From Pseudoroseomonas cervicalis (GTDB taxonomy: Bacteria > Pseudomonadota > Alphaproteobacteria > Acetobacterales > Acetobacteraceae): DNA of 64,000 nt. Location: assembly GCF_030818485.1 (NCBI RefSeq), contig NZ_JAUTAJ010000005.1:62001-126000 (forward strand), in the 5' to 3' direction. Made by a program: the position numbers and the translations under genes. Shown here one piece after another: positions 27,377-35,163 of this stretch (positions are counted from its first letter, which is position 1; each line of letters begins with the position of its first letter). The notes beneath the pieces are model-generated. The model had not been told where the DNA came from, searched no databases, and saw only the letters and a list, made by a program, of their open reading frames with translations.

Positions 27377-28972
27377 TCAGCCCTTGGTGAAGGCGCGGAA
27401 ATCCGGCTCGCGGCAGGGCCAGAACTGGTAGCCGCCGATATTCTTCTGCATCGCCATGTCATGCAGCGGCTGCGCCAGCGGCAGCACCGGCGCCTGCTCC
27501 TGCGCGAGACCCACGAAGCCCTTCACCGCCCGCTCATACTCCGCCGGGTCGGCGGTGAAGCGGGCGGTGTCGATCAGCCGGTCCATCTCCGGATTCTGGT
27601 AGGAGGCGACGTTGAAGATCGAGTTGCTGCCGTGGAAGTTCCAGAAGAAGTAGTAGTCGGGCCAGTCCAGCCAGCCGGCGAAGCGGTTGATCACCATGGG
27701 CGCCGTCTTCTTCGCCAGCTCGCCGCGGAAATTGGCGCCGGGCACCTTGTTCAGCTCGACCGTGATGCCGAGCGGGGCGAGGGCCTCCTTGATCAGCACG
27801 GCGATGGGCTCGGCGACCGTCGCCTGGCCGGCATCGAACAGCACCGAGGTGGTCAGCCCGCCCGGCGCCACCTGCTGCACCAGGGCGCGCGCCTTCTCCA
27901 TGTTGGTGGTGTAGGGGAAGGGCTGCGGCCAGGCGGTGGTCGGGCCGCCCTCGGCGCCATACATGCCGACGCCGCGGCCATACAGCGCCACCTGCATGAT
28001 CTTCTCATAGGGCAGCGCCCAGGCCACCGCCTGGCGCAGCCGCATATCGGTGAAGGGGCCGGTCGCGCTGTTCATGGCGCAGTACCAGATGCCGTTCGGC
28101 ACCGGCACGCCCACCACCTTCACCCGCCCCGCCGCGGCGAGATCGGCGAAATCCTTGGGCGGCAGCAGGGCGGAGACATCGGCGTCACCCCGCTCCAGCA
28201 GCGCGCGGCGCGTGGACGGCGAGGGGATGTCGCGGGTGATGATGCGGCGCAGCTGCGGCTTGCGGCCCCACCATTCCTCGTTGCGGGTGTAGATGGTCTC
28301 GGTGCCCGGCTTCCAGCTCTCGACCCGGAAGGCGCCGGAGCCGGCGACATTGTTCTTCAGCCATTCCTTGGCCCAGGGGTCGCCGCCGGCATTGGCCTTG
28401 GCGGTCTCGCTGTCGATCACATAGGGGATGGTGACGCCGAGATTGGGCATCAGCAGCTTGTCGCGGCGGATGAAGTCGATGCGGAAGGTCCGGTCGTCGA
28501 GGGCCACGAACTGCTCGGGCTTCTCCATCGAGCCGGCGGCCATCTGCGTGGTGGCGAAGCCGCCGATCGACACGGCACGGTCCAGCGACCATTTCACATC
28601 CTGCGCGCGCACCGGGCGGCCGGAATGGAATTTCGCGTCGCGCAGCCTGAAGGTGACGCTCATGCCGTCGCTGGCTTCCTGCCAGCTCTCGGCCAGCTCC
28701 GGCTCCAGCTCGTGCAGGGTGAAGGTGTGGCCGGCATTGTCGGGCAGCGGCACGCTCTTGTGCCGCACCAGGCGGTCATAGCAGTTCAGCGCCACGCCAT
28801 TCACCGGCTGCGAGGCGCCGATGCCCTGCATGTCCATGCTGTTGGGGCCGTATTCCTGCACCAGCAGCAGGGTCTCGGCGCGGCTGGCGGATTGCGCCGC
28901 CGCCGGAGAGGCGCGCAGCGCCGGGGCGGCGAGGGCGCCGGCCGTGGCGGCCAGGAAAGCACGACGTTGCAT
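27377..28972 (-). CDS. ABC transporter substrate-binding protein, family 5 (DppA/OppA type)
   Basis: About 531 residues, normal for family 5. Leader MQRRAFLAATAGALAAPALRASPAAAQ; ATG 28972 was chosen because the sixteen in-frame codons upstream add nothing to the leader. Landmarks: HELEPELAESWQEASDGMSVTFRLRDAKFHSGRPVRAQDVKWSLDRA, GSGAFRVESWKPG, RAVAWALPYEKIMQ-type and EQAPVLPLAQ near the C-terminus. It probably captures the amide or peptide whose nitrogen is released by the allophanate hydrolase encoded upstream; this link is contextual. Confidence 0.92.
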   Translation of the reverse strand: MQRRAFLAATAGALAAPALRASPAAAQSASRAETLLLVQEYGPNSMDMQGIGASQPVNGVALNCYDRLVRHKSVPLPDNAGHTFTLHELEPELAESWQEASDGMSVTFRLRDAKFHSGRPVRAQDVKWSLDRAVSIGGFATTQMAAGSMEKPEQFVALDDRTFRIDFIRRDKLLMPNLGVTIPYVIDSETAKANAGGDPWAKEWLKNNVAGSGAFRVESWKPGTETIYTRNEEWWGRKPQLRRIITRDIPSPSTRRALLERGDADVSALLPPKDFADLAAAGRVKVVGVPVPNGIWYCAMNSATGPFTDMRLRQAVAWALPYEKIMQVALYGRGVGMYGAEGGPTTAWPQPFPYTTNMEKARALVQQVAPGGLTTSVLFDAGQATVAEPIAVLIKEALAPLGITVELNKVPGANFRGELAKKTAPMVINRFAGWLDWPDYYFFWNFHGSNSIFNVASYQNPEMDRLIDTARFTADPAEYERAVKGFVGLAQEQAPVLPLAQPLHDMAMQKNIGGYQFWPCREPDFRAFTKG

Positions 28973-29019
28973 GGGCTGTCTCCGGTCCGGTGCGGATAGG
29001 GAAGGGGTGGGGCGGCGCA

Positions 29020-29430
29020 TCAGGCGGGCGCCCGGTCGCGGCGGGCGAGCCAGGCGCGCCAGCCGCCGCTGTCAGAGATATCCTCGGCCTGGCGGATGCC
29101 CTCGGCCTCCACCAGGAAGCCCTTGGGCGTGCCGCCATCCTCCAGCAGCAGCGTGCCGAGGCCGAGCGGCGCCGGGATGGCCGCCAGCAGCGCGCCGATG
29201 CGGGCGAGCGGCAGCGACCACACTTCCAGCGCGATGGCATGGCCGGCGCCGGGCGCGACGCGCAGCAGGCCGGGGCGCTCCGGCGGGCCGCCGGGCAGGC
29301 GGTAGAGCCGGTAGCAGGGCAGGGTGCGCGCAGCGCGCAGGAAGCTCGCCTCCAGCGCCAGCAGCTCGCCATTCAGCGGCAGGCCGGACATATGCGCGCC
29401 GACCACGGCGATCTCCATGCGCGGGCTCAT
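29020..29430 (-). CDS. Allophanate hydrolase C-terminal domain protein (separate gene)
   Basis: 136 residues that match the C-terminal domain normally fused to allophanate hydrolase (AtzF): IAVVGAHMSGLPLNGELLALEASFLRAARTLPCYRLYRL, ALEVWSLPLARIGALLAAIPAPLGLGTLLLEDG and KGFLVEAEGIRQAEDIS. In AtzF this domain follows the amidase in one polypeptide of about 600 residues and takes part in the later step of allophanate breakdown to ammonia and CO2. Here it is a separate gene whose ATG overlaps the amidase stop by 4 bp, so the two chains are probably made in equal amounts and pair. Confidence 0.85.
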   Translation of the reverse strand: MSPRMEIAVVGAHMSGLPLNGELLALEASFLRAARTLPCYRLYRLPGGPPERPGLLRVAPGAGHAIALEVWSLPLARIGALLAAIPAPLGLGTLLLEDGGTPKGFLVEAEGIRQAEDISDSGGWRAWLARRDRAPA

Positions 29431-30776
29431 GCCGCGGCCTCGAAGCGCAGGCCGAGGGCCGCCAGCGCCGCATCCGACCCGCCCGGACCGATGAAGGTGG
29501 CGCCGGCGGGCAGGCCGTCCGGCCGGTCCGGCCCGGGCACGGCCAGCGCCGCCAGCCCCAGCAGATTGACGAAATTGGTGTAGGTCCCGAGCCGGGCATT
29601 CGGCCCGATCGGGTCGGCCTCCAGCTCCGCCAGGGTCGGGAAGAGCGGGGCGGTCGGCACCGCCAGCGCGTCGATGCCGGCCCAGAGGGGCTGCGTCGCA
29701 TGGCGCAGCGCCTGCAGCCGGTGCAAGGCGCGGAAGGCGTCGGCGGCGCTGTGGCGGCTGCCCTGGCCCTCGATGATGCCGCGCGTCACCGCCAGCACCG
29801 CGCCCTGCGGCGCCGTGCCGAGGAACTCCTCCAGCGAGGCCAGGCGCTCGGCCACCCAGGCGCCCTCATAGAGCAGGTCGGCGACCTCGAAGAACGGAGA
29901 GAAATCGACCGGCACCAGCGCCAGGCCGAGCCCGGCCAGGCGCTCCAGCGCCGCATCCCAGGCGGCCTCGGCGGCGGCGTCGTAGCGGCGGCGGCTGGCC
30001 TCGTCCGGGATGCCGATGCGGCGCGCGGCGGGGGCCGAGGCGGGGTCGCCCGGGGGGAAGTCGCGCGACCAGGGATCGCCGGCATCGGGGCCGGCCAGCA
30101 CGGCATGCACCGCCCAGGCCTCGGCGACGCCGCGGGTGAAGACGGAGACGCAGTCGAGCGAGCGGCAGGCCGGCACCACGCCGCGGCTGGACACGGCGCC
30201 GGGCGTCGGCTTCAGCCCGACCAGCCCGCACAGCCCGGCCGGGACGCGCCCCGACCCGGCCGTGTCGGTGCCGAGCGCGAAGGGCAGCAGCCCGCGCGCC
30301 ACGGCGACCGCCGAGCCGGAGGAGGAGCCGCCCGGCACCCGCCCCGGCGCGCGCGGGTTGCGCGGAATGGCATGCGGGGTGCGCACCCCCACCAGCCCGG
30401 TCGCGAACTGGTCCAGATTGGTCTTGGCCATGGGGATGGCCCCGGCCTCGACCAGCCGCTGCACCGCGCCGGCATCTTGCTCCGGGGCATAGGCGAAGGC
30501 GGGGCAGGCGGCGCTGGTCGGCATGCCGGCCACGTCGATATTGTCCTTCACCGCGAAGGGAATGCCCCAGAGCGGTTTTCCCCCGGGGGCGGGGCCGAGG
30601 GAAGCCAGGCGCTCCGCCAGCGCGGCCTCGTCGATCACATGCAGGAAGATGCCGGGATCGTCACAGGCCAGCAGCCGGTCGCGCAAGGCGGGCAGCAGAT
30701 CGGCCGGGCGGGCGCCGCCCTCATAGGCACGCTGCCACTCGCCCAGATCGGCCAAGGGAAGGGTGGGAAGATCCAT
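29427..30776 (-). CDS. atzF: Allophanate hydrolase, amidase-signature domain (AtzF N-terminal part)
   Basis: 449 residues of amidase-signature fold. The catalytic Ser-cisSer-Lys triad is visible: Lys in IPFAVKDNIDVAGMPTSAACPAF, cis-Ser in VPGGSSSGSAVAVARGLLPFALG and the nucleophile in TDTAGSGRVPAGLCGLVGLKPTPGAVS. LWGIPFAVKDNIDVAG and RVPAGLCGLVGLKPT are close to AtzF/urea-amidolyase allophanate hydrolases. It is shorter than AtzF because the C-terminal domain is on the next gene. First gene after the 157-bp control region holding the ATTGCATGCAAT palindrome. Allophanate arises from biuret or urea carboxylation, but no urea carboxylase is seen in the window. Confidence 0.88.
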   Translation of the reverse strand: MDLPTLPLADLGEWQRAYEGGARPADLLPALRDRLLACDDPGIFLHVIDEAALAERLASLGPAPGGKPLWGIPFAVKDNIDVAGMPTSAACPAFAYAPEQDAGAVQRLVEAGAIPMAKTNLDQFATGLVGVRTPHAIPRNPRAPGRVPGGSSSGSAVAVARGLLPFALGTDTAGSGRVPAGLCGLVGLKPTPGAVSSRGVVPACRSLDCVSVFTRGVAEAWAVHAVLAGPDAGDPWSRDFPPGDPASAPAARRIGIPDEASRRRYDAAAEAAWDAALERLAGLGLALVPVDFSPFFEVADLLYEGAWVAERLASLEEFLGTAPQGAVLAVTRGIIEGQGSRHSAADAFRALHRLQALRHATQPLWAGIDALAVPTAPLFPTLAELEADPIGPNARLGTYTNFVNLLGLAALAVPGPDRPDGLPAGATFIGPGGSDAALAALGLRFEAAA

Positions 30777-30897
30777 GCGGCGGCCCTGCAGCTGCCCCGT
30801 CCGGACCTCCGGACGAAAGGCTCAGCCTGGGCTCAGCAAGCGGCGTGCCAGCCGAAACCGCAATGAAACAGCGCGCTTCGCAGGCGAGCGCGGCTGA

Positions 30898-30909
30898 ATT
30901 GCATGCAAT
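30898..30909. promoter_or_regulatory. Palindromic operator candidate for the GntR regulator
   Basis: ATTGCATGCAAT is a perfect 12-bp palindrome located between the GntR stop (30934) and the allophanate hydrolase start (30776), 122 bp before that start. FCD-type GntR regulators commonly bind short TTG-N4-CAA-like palindromes. AT-rich surroundings (GAAATTGCCC, AATGATCAATC) mark a promoter region. Confidence 0.55.
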
Positions 30910-30933
30910 CTCCGGAAATTGCCCAAAGAATGA

Positions 30934-31641
30934 TCAATCGCCGGCCTGCAGCAGCGCCGCGCCGCCGGCCAGGCTCTCCCAGGAGGCCCCACTGAAAGAA
31001 ATATGCCGGCGCATGGCTTCGGCGGCGGCCTCGGCATCGGCGCGCAGCAGGGCGGCCACCACCGCCGCATGCTCGGCATGGGAGCGGGCAAGGCGCGCGG
31101 GCGCCTCGAACTGCGCGCCGCGGAAGGGCGCCAGCTGGCGATGCGTGGCCAGCGCCACCTCGGCCAGATGCGGGTTGTGCGCGCCTTCATAGAGCAGGGT
31201 GTGGAAGCGGCGATTGGCGTCGCGATAGCCGGCACGGTCGCCCGCCCGCACCAGCGGCGCCATGGCGGCGTGCAGCGCCTCCAGCGATGCGCGTTCCCGC
31301 GCCGTCATGCGCAGGGCCGACCAGCGGGCGCAGAGCGCCTCCAGCTCGGCCAGCAGCTCGAAACCGGCGCGCAGCCGGGAGGGGGCGGGGCAGGCCACCA
31401 CCGCGCCGCGATGCGGCCGCAGCTCCACCAGCCCGGTGGCCGTCAGCTGGCGCAACGCCTCGCGCACGGGGGTGCGGGAGGTGCCGGCCTCATCGGCCAG
31501 GGCCTGCTCGTCCAGCTTCTGCCCGGGGGCGAGGGCGCCGCTGACGATGCGCTCGGCCAGCGCGGCGGCCAGCGCCTCGGCCCGGGTCGGCGGCCGGGCG
31601 GGCGGGTCGGCGGGGCGGCGCAGCGGGGCGGGCGGTGGCAA
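30934..31641 (-). CDS. GntR family transcriptional regulator, FCD type
   Basis: 235 residues. The N-terminal winged helix (about 20-80) reads LAERIVSGALAPGQKLDEQALADEAGTSRTPVREALRQLTATGLVELRPHRGAVV, a canonical GntR DNA-binding domain. The FCD domain follows, with the metal-binding Asp/His set in DANRRFHTLLYEGAHN, SHAEHAAVVAALLRADAEAAAEAMRRHI. It stands directly upstream of the allophanate hydrolase and transporter genes on the same strand and most likely controls them through the palindrome at 30898. The effector is probably a carboxylate or amide related to the transported compound. Confidence 0.9.
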   Translation of the reverse strand: MPPPAPLRRPADPPARPPTRAEALAAALAERIVSGALAPGQKLDEQALADEAGTSRTPVREALRQLTATGLVELRPHRGAVVACPAPSRLRAGFELLAELEALCARWSALRMTARERASLEALHAAMAPLVRAGDRAGYRDANRRFHTLLYEGAHNPHLAEVALATHRQLAPFRGAQFEAPARLARSHAEHAAVVAALLRADAEAAAEAMRRHISFSGASWESLAGGAALLQAGD

Positions 31642-31655
31642 GGCGTCTCTCCGGG

Positions 31656-31690
31656 CAGGGCGGGCATTGGCGCATGGCGCCCCCGCCCTG
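31656..31690. other. Compound inverted repeat between phosphoesterase and GntR genes
   Basis: Outer arms CAGGGCGGG (31656-31664) and CCCGCCCTG (31682-31690) enclose an inner hairpin GGCGC-ATG-GCGCC (31669-31681). On the minus strand there is no T-run after it, so it could be a weak terminator for the phosphoesterase gene or a regulatory structure ahead of gntR. Confidence 0.35.
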
Positions 31691-31722
31691 GCCAGGGCTT
31701 TTTCCGCGCGCAGCCGCCCCCG

Positions 31723-32637
31723 TCACGGCGCGGCCAGGGCCTCCGCCGGCCGCAGCAGCGCCGCCGGGTCGGGCATGGGCGGCAGGGTGGTGGTGGTGGA
31801 TGCGGCGTTGCGCTCGGTCCAGCCGGTCATGTCGATGACGAACATGCGCTCCGGCTCCACCAGCCTGTGCTCGGCGCGGCCATCGGCGTGCAGGCGCCAT
31901 TCCAGATAGCCGGGGCGCGGCAGGCGGCCATCCTGCTCCAGCCCGCGCCGCGCATTGACCATGGCGGTGGCCGGCGCCCAGATGATCGGCATGCCGCGAT
32001 GCTGCATCTGCCGGTAGACATGCAGATGGCCGCAGGCGATCGCCCGGACGCCGCCGGCGGCGCAGAGGCCGAGGAACTCCGCCCGCGCCGCATGCGGCAG
32101 GCAGGCGGTGGTGAAGCGGGCATCCTCCACATCCCCGGCGAAGGGCGGCATGTGCAGCAGCACGAAGACGTGGCGGTCCTCGCGGCTGGCCAGCGCCTCG
32201 CGCAGGAAATCGCGCTGCGCGGCTTCCTCGGGCAGGCCGCTGGCCATCAGCGCGCTGTCCAGCCCGATGATGCGCCAGGCGCCGAGATCGCGCCGCCACC
32301 ATTGCGGCCCGACATGGCGCCGCCAGGCGGCGATGCGCGCGGGCGTCACCGGCTGGTCGAGCCGCGCATGGCCCGGCGCCTCGCCGATATCGTGATTGCC
32401 CGGCACGGCCAGCCAGGGAATGCCGAGCGCCGCCATGCAGGCGGCACCATGCCGCAGATCATCCTCCGCCGCCGGGCCGTTGAAGGAGAGATCGCCGCCA
32501 TGCAGGATCAGCGAGGGCGGATCGGCCAGCATCGCCGCGCGGAAGGCGGCGAAGTTGACAGCGAAATAGCCATGGCTGGCGGAGAGATGCGTGTCGCTGA
32601 CCTGCACCAGGCGCAGCGGGGTTTCGGCGTGGCTCAT
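31723..32637 (-). CDS. Calcineurin-like metallophosphoesterase (CpdA-like)
   Basis: About 304 residues. All metal-binding motifs of the calcineurin-like fold are present in order: VSDTHL (D-x-H), ILHGGDLSFNG (G-G-D), VPGNHD (G-N-H-D), VLLHMPP and CGHLHVYRQ (G-H-x-H). It resembles CpdA/Rv0805-type cyclic-nucleotide phosphodiesterases and other class III phosphodiesterases; substrate not determinable. ATG 32637 overlaps the stop of the upstream binding-protein gene by 4 bp (ATGA), which fixes the start. The pairing suggests a phosphodiester-linked nutrient, which is inference only. Confidence 0.9.
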   Translation of the reverse strand: MSHAETPLRLVQVSDTHLSASHGYFAVNFAAFRAAMLADPPSLILHGGDLSFNGPAAEDDLRHGAACMAALGIPWLAVPGNHDIGEAPGHARLDQPVTPARIAAWRRHVGPQWWRRDLGAWRIIGLDSALMASGLPEEAAQRDFLREALASREDRHVFVLLHMPPFAGDVEDARFTTACLPHAARAEFLGLCAAGGVRAIACGHLHVYRQMQHRGMPIIWAPATAMVNARRGLEQDGRLPRPGYLEWRLHADGRAEHRLVEPERMFVIDMTGWTERNAASTTTTLPPMPDPAALLRPAEALAAP

Positions 32638-34184
32638 GCGAAGCTCAGATTGTCCGGACGCAGATCCATGAAATAGAAGGTGTAGGGCCGCCAGCGGATA
32701 TTGCTGCGCACGGCGTAGAACTCGGCCGGCTGGTAGAGCACCGTGCCGGGCGATTCCGCCTCCCAGGCGTCGAGCATGGCGGCGAACAGGGCACGCCGGC
32801 GGGCGGGGTCGGTCTCCGCCTCCAGCGCGCGGCCGGCGGCGTTGAAGGCCGCGGTCGAGCGGAAGGCGCCGGAGGTCTGGAACCAGCTGGACGGGCCCCA
32901 GGACAGCCAGAGCGAGCCCAGCGGGTCGGGCAGCCGCGTCGAGTTGGAATTGTTGCCGATCTGCTGGCCGGGGCCGCGCATCTGGCTGAAATTCTCCACC
33001 ACCTGCAGCCGCGCCCTGACGCCGATCTCGCGCCACATCTCAATCATCACCTGCGCCGCGCGCAGCGCGTTGGTGTAGTAATGCGGCATGGTGCGGTAGG
33101 TGATCTCCTCCCCCGCATAGCCGGCCTCGCGCAGCAGGCGCCGCGCCTCGGCCGGGTCGTGGCGCAGGCTGCGGCCTTCGAGGAAGAGCGTGCCATATTC
33201 GGGGAAGTTGTGGCCGGGCGGCACCACCGCCGCGCCATCCCACAGCGTGTCCACCAGAAGCTGGCGGTCGATGCCAAGGCCGAGCGCCTGGCGCAGCCGC
33301 CGGTCGCCCATGCCCGGGCCGCGCTCGTCGAAGGTCAGCACATGGGCGTTGGCCAGCACCACCTGGCGGATGTCGATGCCCCGCTGGCCGCGCAGCGGCG
33401 CCACCTGGTCGGGCGGCACATTGGTGATCAGCCCGACATCGCCGGCCTGCAGCGCGGCGACGCGCGCGGCGAGCTCCGGGATCTGGCGGAACACCACCTG
33501 GCGCGCCGTGGGCCGGCCCATCCAGTGATCGTCGAAGGCGTCGAGGGTGATGCGCTGGTCGGTCTGGAACTCGCGCAGCCTGTAGGGGCCGCTGCCCACC
33601 GGGTCGCGGCTGAAACCGTCGAAGCCGCGCTCCTCATAGGCGCGGCGATTGACGATCCAGGCGCACCAGGAGGCGAGGCGCTGCTCCAGCAGCACATCCG
33701 GCACGCGGGTGCGGAAGCGCACCCCATTCTCGCCCACCGCCTCGACACTGGCCAGCGTGGCGAAATAGGAGCGCGCCTCGGGCATCAGCGCCTCCGGCCC
33801 GTGCATGCGGCGCGACATGAAGGTGTAGACGACGTCCTCGGCCGTCAGCAGGTCGCCATTGTGGAAGCGCACGCCCGGCCGCAGCGTCAGCACCAGCTCG
33901 GAGGGGCTGGTGCGCTCCCAGGCGGTCGCCAGATGCGGCTGCAGCGCGGCGCCGCCGCCATCGGGCGTGCCCAGGAAGTTGCGCCGGATCAGCGTATCGA
34001 AGATGGAGTAGGTGACGCGGGTGCCGACATTGGACAGCTCGCGCGCCGGCTCCAGCGTCGGCGGCAATTCGGGCACGCCGATCTGCAGCACCGGTCGGGG
34101 ATCGGCGCCCTGGGCGAGGGCGGGGCGGGCGGCGGCGCCCAGCGCCATCCCGGCGCCGAGCAGGCTTCGTCTGGTCCAGGGCAT
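32634..34184 (-). CDS. Orphan ABC transporter substrate-binding protein, family 5 (peptide/nickel type)
   Basis: 516 residues with leader RRSLLGAGMALGAAARPALAQ and family-5 landmarks ALQPHLATAWERTSPSELVLTLRPGVRFHNGDLLTAEDVVYTFM, RDPVGSGPYRLREFQ, RLRQALGLGIDRQLLVDTLW and WYSGS-like late lobe elements. No permease or ATPase gene adjoins it; only the phosphoesterase follows. It may use the DppBCDF system encoded at 23760-27364 or permeases elsewhere. It is clearly distinct from the DppA-like protein at 27377. Confidence 0.92.
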   Translation of the reverse strand: MPWTRRSLLGAGMALGAAARPALAQGADPRPVLQIGVPELPPTLEPARELSNVGTRVTYSIFDTLIRRNFLGTPDGGGAALQPHLATAWERTSPSELVLTLRPGVRFHNGDLLTAEDVVYTFMSRRMHGPEALMPEARSYFATLASVEAVGENGVRFRTRVPDVLLEQRLASWCAWIVNRRAYEERGFDGFSRDPVGSGPYRLREFQTDQRITLDAFDDHWMGRPTARQVVFRQIPELAARVAALQAGDVGLITNVPPDQVAPLRGQRGIDIRQVVLANAHVLTFDERGPGMGDRRLRQALGLGIDRQLLVDTLWDGAAVVPPGHNFPEYGTLFLEGRSLRHDPAEARRLLREAGYAGEEITYRTMPHYYTNALRAAQVMIEMWREIGVRARLQVVENFSQMRGPGQQIGNNSNSTRLPDPLGSLWLSWGPSSWFQTSGAFRSTAAFNAAGRALEAETDPARRRALFAAMLDAWEAESPGTVLYQPAEFYAVRSNIRWRPYTFYFMDLRPDNLSFA

Positions 34185-34250
34185 GGCGTCGGCTCATCCG
34201 GATATGCGGAGGCCTCTCTGCCAAAGCGGGATGAAGCCGGCTTGACGGTT

Positions 34251-34275
34251 CGGCGGCAATTGCGTGATGCCGCCG
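34251..34275. promoter_or_regulatory. Inverted repeat in the divergent region upstream of the SDR gene
   Basis: CGGCGGCA (34251-34258) and TGCCGCCG (34268-34275) flank a 9-nt AT-richer spacer, with TTGACG starting at 34242 just before. This looks like a -35-like element overlapped by an operator in the space between the minus-strand binding protein and the plus-strand SDR. Confidence 0.35.
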
Positions 34276-34377
34276 GGGGCGGAACGAGCGGCCGAGGGGC
34301 GTGACCGCGGGCAAGCCGCCGGGGCAGGATCGGCGCGATGTGGGCCGCCCCGGCCCGCCCGAGCCGAGGAAACCGCC

Positions 34378-35070
34378 TTGCCCCAGCCAAATGACACCGC
34401 CCCGCATGCCGTGCTGACCGGCGCCTCCTCCGGCATTGGCGAGGCCATCCTGCACCGCCTGCTGCGCGAGGGCTGGCGGGTCACCGCGCTCAGCCGCAGG
34501 CCGCCCGCCATCCAGCACCCGGCGCTCGCCCACCGCCCGGCCGATCTGGGCGACGCCACGGCGCTGCGCGCGGCGGCCGGGGGGCTGCAGGCCGATGCCT
34601 TCATCCATGCCGCCGGCCTGATGGCCACCGCCCCGCTCGGCGAGCTCCAGGCGGAGGCCGGGGCCAGCATGTGGCAGCTGCATGTGCAGGCCCCCAGCCT
34701 GCTGGCCGATCTGCTGCTGCCCGGCATGGGCGAGGGCGGGCGCATCGTGCTGCTGGGCAGCCGCACCGCCAATGGCGCCGCCGGGCGCAGCCAGTATGCC
34801 GCCAGCAAATCGGCGCTGACCGGCCTGGCCCGTTCTTGGGCGGCGGAGCTGGCGCCGCGCGGCATCACGGTGAATGTCGTGGCCCCCGCCGCCACCGACA
34901 CGCCGATGCTGCGCGACCCTGCCCGCGCCTCGGTCGCGCCGCGCCTGCCGCCGATCGGGCGGCTGATCCGCCCCGAGGAGGTGGCCGCGACGGTCGCCTT
35001 CCTGCTGGCGCCGGAGGCCGCCGCCATCACCGGCCAGACCATCGTGATCTGCGGCGGCAGCTCGCTGTGA
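34378..35070 (+). CDS. SDR family NAD(P)-dependent oxidoreductase
   Basis: About 230 residues. Nucleotide-binding Gly motif TGASSGIGEAIL, FIHAAGLM (N-A-A-G equivalent), catalytic Ser in IVLLGSRTANG, Y-x3-K in SQYAASKSAL, and the C-terminal PEEVAATVAFLLAPEAAAITGQTIVICGG typical of classical SDRs. There is no in-frame ATG between 34264 and the Gly motif that fits; TTG 34378 lies 7-8 nt after GAGGA (34366-34370) and is the best start. The substrate is unknown. It precedes the IclR-sialidase unit on the same strand and may reduce or oxidise a sugar acid in that pathway. Confidence 0.87.
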   Translation: MPQPNDTAPHAVLTGASSGIGEAILHRLLREGWRVTALSRRPPAIQHPALAHRPADLGDATALRAAAGGLQADAFIHAAGLMATAPLGELQAEAGASMWQLHVQAPSLLADLLLPGMGEGGRIVLLGSRTANGAAGRSQYAASKSALTGLARSWAAELAPRGITVNVVAPAATDTPMLRDPARASVAPRLPPIGRLIRPEEVAATVAFLLAPEAAAITGQTIVICGGSSL

Positions 35071-35124
35071 CGCGGCCCGCGGCGGTTGACAGGGGAGGGG
35101 CGAATGGAGGACGCTAGGAAAAGA

Positions 35125-35148
35125 CGAACACAAGTTCGCATTCCGAAC
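35125..35148. promoter_or_regulatory. IclR-type operator, copy 1 (autoregulatory)
   Basis: Three half-sites are arranged CGAAC (35125-35129), 4 nt, GTTCG (35134-35138), 5 nt, CGAAC (35144-35148). The 15-bp core GTTCGCATTCCGAAC recurs exactly at 38342. The site ends 15 bp before the GTG start of the IclR gene, so it would serve autoregulation. GTTCG-N5-CGAAC-like palindromes are typical of IclR-family regulators such as PcaR and PobR. Confidence 0.7.
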
Positions 35149-35163
35149 ATCAGGAGCGGGACG

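Noticed and set aside
29020-30776. Allophanate hydrolase split as another sequencing frameshift
   Set aside because: The second gene has its own ATG exactly overlapping the first stop (ATGA), like other coupled pairs in the window. The join does not restore a natural single chain by one base.
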